DNA from: Russula earlei | Taxonomy: Eukaryota > Basidiomycota > Agaricomycetes > Russulales > Russulaceae | Assembly (NCBI GenBank): GCA_025769875.1 | Contig: JAGFNK010000816.1 | Coordinates: forward strand, 1 to 21,010 | Reading direction: 5' to 3' | Length of the DNA: 21,010 nucleotides | Part shown: piece by piece, positions 16,064-21,010 of the stretch | How positions within the stretch are numbered: the stretch's first letter is position 1 | How the letters are laid out: each line of letters opens with the position of its first letter | Position numbers and translations under genes: made by a program | Notes under the pieces: model-generated | Seen by the model: the letters and a program-made list of their open reading frames with translations, nothing else | Databases searched by the model: none | Told to the model about the DNA's origin: nothing

Positions 16064-17621
16064 ACATAACACTGGAGAAGGAGAAGCAGATATGCGTCCT
16101 CTCGAATTTGGACCCCCTGCTGACCAAGTCGACGTTCAGCCTGGGGATTGGGATGTGACGTCCCCCACCAGCACTCTTGCCCAGGATGCCCACCCTGGAG
16201 AGCCTTGGGTACGATGGGACGCTGACAGACACCACACAGGGATTGACATCCCTGATGGCATGACTTGGGGCAACAAACCGGCCAGGTATGTGGCCTATGA
16301 CGTTGCCTTGGGAGAGCCGAGAGTGAGGGGGAAGAATGGAGAAGGCCATGCAGACTATGGCGAGATCCTCCAGGCCACCCCTTGCTATAACCTCTATAAC
16401 TATGGCCAAGACGAACATGACTTAGACTGCTTCGACACAGAGAGGCAGTTCGAAGGGCGCTGGAGACAGACCCTCTACCTGCTAGGCGACTATGGGCTGC
16501 AGGCAGAACTCTACCGCTTGGACCATCTCTACACCTTACAAGAGACGCTGGAAGCTAACTATAAGGTGCTCGAAGAAGAGGAGAAGCAGCTGCGCTACAA
16601 GCTCAGCAAGTACCTAGCTGAGAAGCGAGGAGTAGAGAGAGACAGGGCTGAAGCCAAGGAGAGAATGGCGGCAGCCAAAGTACGCTCACGTTGTTGGGAG
16701 TTCATTGAAGCAGGCTGTAGCCAGGGAGAAACCCCTCCAGGTGTCTGGGCTGAAGAACTCCTCACCAACTATCGGGCTGGGCAGCCCACTCCCCCTCTAC
16801 CCGTCTTCGTCCCTCAGCTGCCTTTGGCAGACATCGCTCAGGGGTATGCTACCCCCGACCCAGAACCAGTACCAGCCAGCCCCACACCTACGACGGTGCA
16901 AGGGTATTCGGAAGAGGAGATGGACGTCCTCCAAACCATGTCCGGTATGCGCCTTCGAGGAGGAGCAGGATCGGAAGCGTCACCAAACCCTTCCCCCCAG
17001 AGCTCTATCTATTACCATTCCTATAGCAGCAGTGGGGAAGCGTCTACTGCAACGGCTGACTTCATTCCGGAGCCTCAGCAACTGAACATGATAGAAGGGA
17101 GGAGGAAAAGGAACCGATGCAAGTATTGTGGCGAGGTAGGACATTTTAACAAGTACTGTCCACTGCCCCACCAATATTGCCACGACCAACTGGCAGCAGA
17201 CGCTGCCTCACATTGCCTAGTGCCTCCCTATCATCGTTCCTATACACCAGTCAGATCATGCCCTTTCCACCGAGGATGGGAACAGGCACACCCAAGCAGG
17301 AAGAGGAAGTCCGACCAGGAGAGGGAGGACACTGCTAACCCACGCATCTTGCAGGTAGCGAAAGGAGAAGGGTCCAGGACCTTTCAAGAACCTTTCACTA
17401 CAACTCCTCTTCGCTCAGACACACCTCCAGTCCGGAGGTTACCTAGGGACTCTGACAGACTCCCACAGATCATGTCTCCTTCAGCCACTGCTGAGGAGTC
17501 AGAGGCGATAGTGGCCTCAGCATTGGCTGCCTATGAGGCAGCAGAAGAAGGCCGATACACCTTCACCACATCACCTCCTCCCCTTGATGATGATGGCGTT
17601 GACCCCACCACTCGATTTTAG
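16056..17621 (+). CDS. Third gypsy ORF: coiled coil plus CCHC zinc knuckle, unknown role
   Basis: A 521-codon ORF downstream of pol in another frame. The frame opens at 16008 (TTG); candidate ATGs are 16026 and 16056. I chose 16056 because it forms ATGGATGA with the pol stop (16061-16063), a layout suited to termination-reinitiation. From this start: a Trp/Asp-rich N-terminal region; a charged helix likely to be a coiled coil at about 151-215 (LEEEEKQLRYKLSKYLAEKR); a Pro-rich linker; a CCHC knuckle CKYCGEVGHFNKYC with Cys355, Cys358, His363, Cys368 preceded by RRKRNR; and a Ser/Pro/acidic tail. No enzyme motif, signal peptide or membrane segment was seen, so it is not a typical envelope gene. 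A self-associating, nucleic-acid-binding accessory or Gag-like protein is a reasonable guess. It lies entirely between pol and the polypurine tract, so it belongs to the element. Confidence 0.85.
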   Translation: MDEHNTGEGEADMRPLEFGPPADQVDVQPGDWDVTSPTSTLAQDAHPGEPWVRWDADRHHTGIDIPDGMTWGNKPARYVAYDVALGEPRVRGKNGEGHADYGEILQATPCYNLYNYGQDEHDLDCFDTERQFEGRWRQTLYLLGDYGLQAELYRLDHLYTLQETLEANYKVLEEEEKQLRYKLSKYLAEKRGVERDRAEAKERMAAAKVRSRCWEFIEAGCSQGETPPGVWAEELLTNYRAGQPTPPLPVFVPQLPLADIAQGYATPDPEPVPASPTPTTVQGYSEEEMDVLQTMSGMRLRGGAGSEASPNPSPQSSIYYHSYSSSGEASTATADFIPEPQQLNMIEGRRKRNRCKYCGEVGHFNKYCPLPHQYCHDQLAADAASHCLVPPYHRSYTPVRSCPFHRGWEQAHPSRKRKSDQEREDTANPRILQVAKGEGSRTFQEPFTTTPLRSDTPPVRRLPRDSDRLPQIMSPSATAEESEAIVASALAAYEAAEEGRYTFTTSPPPLDDDGVDPTTRF

Positions 17622-17649
17622 AATCGTTGGTGTGTGGGACCACCAATCT

Positions 17650-17662
17650 GAAGGAGGGGTAA
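17650..17662 (+). promoter_or_regulatory. Polypurine tract of the gypsy element
   Basis: GAAGGAGGGGTAA ends directly at the 3' LTR start TGTTACC. It is the expected primer for plus-strand synthesis. The 28 bp before it contain a short inverted repeat, TTGGTG...CACCAA (17626-17646). Confidence 0.8.
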
Positions 17663-18252
17663 TGTTACCGAGTGGTTTGGGGTCCGGAAGATGCCGGAAC
17701 ACCTGAACTATGGACTGCACCGTTTGCATTATGCGTGCGTCAGATCTTGCTCGTTTATGTTCCTTGATATCACATTCGGAGCGCGTTGATCGTATCTTTC
17801 AGAAGATGTACTGAAGAAGCAATGAGTAGCATTGCTTCTGTCCCAGATGTTCCTGTACCGCCACGTATGTCGATTCCTTGATTGGGGAAGCACTTAATGC
17901 TTCCAGCACCGAGATCGCTTACATAGAAGCAACCTCGCTTCTATGAGCCATGTTTTGCTTCTATAGCACCGACTAGTACTACAGTAGTACAAACCTTATC
18001 CCTGTAAGGGCTATATAAAGCCCCCAGTCGTAAACAGTTGAGCCCTAAGCTCGACTTAGTTTGCCAATCCCAAACAGTTGACTCCTACCCCGTCTGCAGA
18101 GCCCCTCTCATCTTGTTGTCATACTCTAGAAGGATCTAACACTCCTTCCCCTCCACGAGTATTGCTTGCTTGACTCAAGCATATCTGCATTGGTAGGACG
18201 CGTTGTAAGACGCGACCATTGATCTTATTTAAGGCACTTTGGAGCCTTAACA
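17663..18252 (+). repeat. Gypsy 3' LTR
   Basis: 590 bp, same termini and signals as the 5' LTR (TATA 18012-18019, AAGCTCGACTTA 18047-18058). Differences cluster at GCCATG versus GCCGCC (about 17950) and at the terminal hairpin, where CGCG/CGCG replaces CGTG/CACG. Confidence 0.95.
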
Positions 18253-18350
18253 GCATGCTGCGGCAAGCTAGTCTACCCTATGGGGAGACTATGTCGGCTT
18301 GTTTTGAATACAAATACTCTTACTGACGACCTCTAAGCCCTCTTCTAACA
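18253..18350 (+). repeat. Truncated 5' LTR of copia-2 (R-U5 end)
   Basis: The 98 bp after the gypsy LTR include TTTTGAATACAAATACTC, of the kind found near the polyadenylation/U5 part of copia LTRs, and end CTTCTAACA, 9 bp before the Gag frame. This is an inference from position and composition, since the other LTR is outside the window. Confidence 0.45.
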
Positions 18351-18359
18351 GCTACAATA

Positions 18360-20126
18360 TTGTCATCTCAATCCTCTGCCCCTGTTGTCCCCATCCTTGA
18401 TGGTGCGAACTACGGTATTTGGTCAAAGGCTATGAAAGCCTACCTCATGTCCGTTGGACTGTGGGGTTATTGCAATGGCACATTTGAATTGCCAGTCCTT
18501 CCTGGACTTCCTCAGGCACCTCTTGCTGAAGAGATTGCTGCCCAGGCTGCCGCTATGGTAGCCCTGAGAGAATGGAACAAAGGAAATGATATGGCAGTCG
18601 GTCATATGGTCCTTAGATCGAGCATTGCGATCCAACAAGATCTTATGTCTTTGGATAACACTGAGACTATCTGGAATCGCCTTGAAACCCTTTATGGCAT
18701 GGCGACTACAGTTAGCATCTACAAGGACTTTAAAGAAGCCATCTCCATTCGCATTAACCTGAGCCAACATCCTGGCCCACAGATAGATCGGATACACGCT
18801 GCATTCCAGCATCTTACCGCCTCCTCCCTTCCTATCCCTGACACCTTGCAGGTGCTCATCATGCTTGCTGCCATTCCCCAGAAATGGGAAATGCTTGTCC
18901 ACATTGTTACTCAGAACTATGAAGTGGCCGACCTTAACACTAAGGACGTCCAAGAGGCTATTGTCTCTCAATATCAAACTGAGATCAATCGCAGAACAGG
19001 CAAGAAGCACAGCGTGCAGAAGCTTTCAGCTGTCAAGTGCAAGCATGGTGACCCCTCCTTCTCCAATCACCAGCAGGGCAATAAGCCCAAGTGCAATGAA
19101 GATAAGGACAAGTGCCAGTGCGGTAAGCGTGGCGGAAAAGGAAAAGGGAAAGGCAAGGAGAAGGCCGATCACAGCCATGGTCCCAGACACTCACACATTG
19201 TGGACATTGCCGCACTCCCACTCCCGACCATTACCACTATCGCCCATCTGGGTCCTTCGGGGATCCAACAACATACTGTCCCGATTGCGACTGACCCTCG
19301 CAAATGCACTCACGGCCCTTACAAGGCCTTAAACAAAGCGCTTGATCTTGCTGACGATCTTGGGGTAACTCCTACTATACAGACAGTCAAGACTCTCGAG
19401 CAGTGGATCTCGACTCAATCCGCTGCCTCGTCAAGTGCAGTCAAATTACCGTCGCCCGTCCCTGAGCCTATGGACCAGGACGATGGCGACTTTGCGCAAA
19501 CAAACATGTTGGATTTATTTGACATATATGATGGTATCCCAGAAGGTGCTGCCACCCCTGAGCGTGCTCCAACTCCGTCGGATGAAGTGCTTGATTGGGG
19601 CAGCGACCCTGAAGATAATGAAGTGTGCGTGCGCCTCCCTCTCTCCTTTCACTCGCTAAAGAACCTATTAGCATCTCCCCAGCCCCAAAGCGGGCTAGAT
19701 ATGTCTAATAAGTGTTCGCTTGTATCGCACAATGTACAAATTAGCGCAGGAAGTAGTTCCCTGCATAGTGAATGTAACACCAATTGTTTGAGATGTAGAG
19801 GAAAGCACAACTTGAGTAAAATGGGATCCTTATGGCTCCTAGACTCTGGCGCGTCAGCACACTTCACCTTCGAAATAAAAGACTTTATAGAGTATATGCC
19901 GGCTTTGCCGCACAAAAGATCCCCTGTTAAAACTGCTGATAACACAATATATGTGGAAGGCAAAGGCACTGTGTTGCTCCGGCACACTGTCAACTCTAAA
20001 ATGGTTGTCACGCGCATTTCTCCTGTTCTCTATATTCCAAAAATTAACACTCGGATATTATCTATGGGGGAGTTTTTACAACAAGGGATGCATGCATTAG
20101 GGAATAATAGACATATTTCCCTATGA
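18360..20126 (+). CDS. gag: Copia-2 Gag and aspartic protease (ends at in-frame TGA)
   Basis: A 588-codon ORF. It opens at TTG (18360-18362): the sequence ATATTGTCATC would give an ATG directly before the same Ser-Ser-Gln N-terminus if one T were absent, so the start codon looks damaged. N-terminus LDGANYGIWSKAMKAYL is the copia Gag N-terminal motif; a helical capsid-like core follows to about residue 205. Where a CCHC knuckle is usual there is instead a Cys-rich then basic stretch (CKHG...CQCGKRGGKGKGKGKEK). An acidic spacer follows, then the protease active site LLDSGASAHF (Asp495). The ORF ends with TGA 20124-20126, and the same frame continues into integrase. Confidence 0.88.
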   Translation: MSSQSSAPVVPILDGANYGIWSKAMKAYLMSVGLWGYCNGTFELPVLPGLPQAPLAEEIAAQAAAMVALREWNKGNDMAVGHMVLRSSIAIQQDLMSLDNTETIWNRLETLYGMATTVSIYKDFKEAISIRINLSQHPGPQIDRIHAAFQHLTASSLPIPDTLQVLIMLAAIPQKWEMLVHIVTQNYEVADLNTKDVQEAIVSQYQTEINRRTGKKHSVQKLSAVKCKHGDPSFSNHQQGNKPKCNEDKDKCQCGKRGGKGKGKGKEKADHSHGPRHSHIVDIAALPLPTITTIAHLGPSGIQQHTVPIATDPRKCTHGPYKALNKALDLADDLGVTPTIQTVKTLEQWISTQSAASSSAVKLPSPVPEPMDQDDGDFAQTNMLDLFDIYDGIPEGAATPERAPTPSDEVLDWGSDPEDNEVCVRLPLSFHSLKNLLASPQPQSGLDMSNKCSLVSHNVQISAGSSSLHSECNTNCLRCRGKHNLSKMGSLWLLDSGASAHFTFEIKDFIEYMPALPHKRSPVKTADNTIYVEGKGTVLLRHTVNSKMVVTRISPVLYIPKINTRILSMGEFLQQGMHALGNNRHISL

Positions 20127-21010
20127 GAGGATGGACGTATCATCCTGTCCTCTTACCCCTTATTCCCCGGTCAAACCATGTATTGGTTAGACGCCTTGAT
20201 TGAAAGCGCACAAGCGCATTCTCTTATCTATGCGGTAGATTATGATGTCATTCACCGACGCCTTGGCCACCCATCTAAGGATGTCGTAACACGTGCAAAG
20301 ACACATACCAAGGGTCTCCCTGAAGACCTGAAAATCCCTCAGGAACAGCTGGTATGTCCTGGCTGCGCGCAAGGCAAAATGCCTGCATCTGCGCACCCCC
20401 CTTCTGAAACTCGTGCTTCCGCACCATTTGAGCGCATTCACTCGGACATTAAGAGTTTCCCTGTGAAGTCATATCATAAGTACGAATATTTCGTCAGCTT
20501 CATTGACAATTATTCCTCCTATGCATGGATCACACTCCTAAAAAATAAAAAGTCGACCATAATGGCCGTCAAGCAATTCCTTGCTATGGTCAAAAACCAA
20601 TACAAAGCAGGAATTAGAGAGTGGATGTCTGATGCTGGAGGAGAGTACAAGTCTGAGGCCTTTGACAACGTCCTAAAAGACGAAGGAATTAAAATCCTGC
20701 AAAGCGCCCCATACACTCCACAACAGAATGGACGCGCAGAGCGCTTTATGCGCACTGTAATGGACAAAGCTCAGGCAATGCACCTTGAAGCTTGTCTACC
20801 TCCCTCCTGGTGGGAATTTGCAGTGAATCATGGGACACACTGTTACAATAGGACACCTGCCAGACGCCTTCAATGGCGTACACCCTACGAAGTCCTAAAG
20901 AACGAGGTCCCTGATATCTCACACCTCAGAGTATTTGGTTGTGGTGCATATGTGCACATACCAGAAAAGCGTCGAGTCAATAAGCTTTTGCCTAAAAGCG
21001 AGCTAATGAT
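20127..21010 (+). CDS. pol: Copia-2 integrase, partial, in frame after a TGA
   Basis: The reading frame of gag-protease continues without another stop to the window edge (at least 294 codons). It has the pre-integrase zinc module (IHRRLGHPS, then CPGCAQGKM) and the integrase core with catalytic Asp in HSDIKSF (20445-20447), Asp in MSDAGGEY (20631-20633) and Glu in NGRAERF (20739-20741), giving the D-35-E spacing. The C-terminal PYEVL...HLRVFGCGAYVHIPEK segment ends at the edge. All catalytic residues are present. No separate start is likely; it was part of one Gag-Pol frame. Confidence 0.9.

Larger units (their letters stand above)
9600..18252 (+). mobile_element. Full-length Ty3/gypsy chromovirus, 8.65 kb, with a third ORF
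   Basis: LTRs at 9600-10188 and 17663-18252 (TGTTACC...CCTTAACA) bracket a self-priming site, a degenerate gag, an intact pol with chromodomain, an intact extra ORF and a polypurine tract. The LTRs differ at roughly 25-30 positions by eye (about 95% alike), so insertion is not recent. Flanks differ (CATGG left, GCATG right), with copia-1 on the left and copia-2 on the right. gag is ruined by frameshifts and stops while 1,735 codons of pol and ORF3 stay open. Confidence 0.95.
18253..21010 (+). mobile_element. Copia-2: Ty1/copia element, 5' LTR truncated, runs off the window
   Basis: It comprises about 98 bp of LTR end, gag-protease (18360-20126) and integrase (20127 to the edge) in one frame, broken only by a TGA. 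RT and RNase H would lie beyond the window. The gypsy element cut its 5' LTR. It is on the opposite strand to copia-1 and far better preserved, so the two are separate insertions. Confidence 0.88.

Noticed and set aside
16014..16418. 134-codon minus ORF at the pol/ORF3 junction
   Set aside because: Antisense shadow of two coding frames with no recognisable features.
1..21010. CRISPR arrays, tRNA or rRNA genes, bacterial operons
   Set aside because: No regularly spaced identical repeats, no cloverleaf or rRNA core was recognised, and the gene content is eukaryotic transposon DNA.

Overview
The window looks like repeat-rich nuclear DNA from a filamentous fungus, most likely an Agaricomycete-type basidiomycete. 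The clues are nested LTR retrotransposons, a Ty3/gypsy Pol ending in a chromodomain, Ty1/copia Gag of the type seen in mushroom-forming fungi, and a host-gene relic with several GT-AG introns of about 50-90 bp. I cannot name the species. No intact host gene, rRNA, tRNA or CRISPR array was seen.

Layout. Positions 439-1536 (minus) hold a decayed MAP kinase gene of the Slt2/Mpk1 (cell-wall-integrity) class with introns still recognisable. Its upstream side is split at 1568-3719 by three solo LTRs nested like Russian dolls: C1, then C2 of the same family inside C1, then A1 of another family inside C2. Each has its own perfect 5-bp target duplication (AGGTT, AAACC, CTCTG). Positions 3725-5433 carry a further small solo LTR (D, 4089-4433), a perfect 22-bp palindrome, an 11-bp tandem repeat and otherwise unassigned DNA.

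Positions 5434-9599 (minus) are the 3' half of a dead Ty1/copia element (copia-1). It has a 3' LTR and polypurine tract, and degraded RNase H, RT and linker coding. Two solo LTRs, B (5756-6582, target duplication GGACC) and A2 (6734-7695, target duplication ATGGC), sit in its RNase H region. Removing them in the mind rejoins RNase H coding at both sites.

Positions 9600-18252 (plus) are a full-length 8.65-kb Ty3/gypsy chromovirus. It has two 589/590-bp LTRs that are about 95% alike by eye, a broken gag, an intact 1,214-codon pol (protease, RT, RNase H, integrase, chromodomain) and an intact third ORF downstream of pol. That ORF encodes a coiled coil and a CCHC zinc knuckle, and begins in an ATG that nearly touches the pol stop (ATGGATGA). 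The 12 bases just after the 5' LTR are perfectly complementary to 12 LTR bases lying where transcription should start. This is the hallmark of Tf1-type self-primed reverse transcription rather than tRNA priming.

Positions 18253-21010 (plus) are the 5' part of a second copia element (copia-2): an LTR remnant, gag-protease, one in-frame TGA, then integrase open to the window edge. The two sides of the gypsy element belong to different, oppositely oriented copia elements and there is no target duplication, so the locus was rearranged after or during gypsy insertion.

The most unusual items are the third gypsy ORF with its stop-start junction, the self-priming signature (apparently shared with solo LTR D), the triple LTR nest, and the MAP kinase relic with a destroyed catalytic loop.
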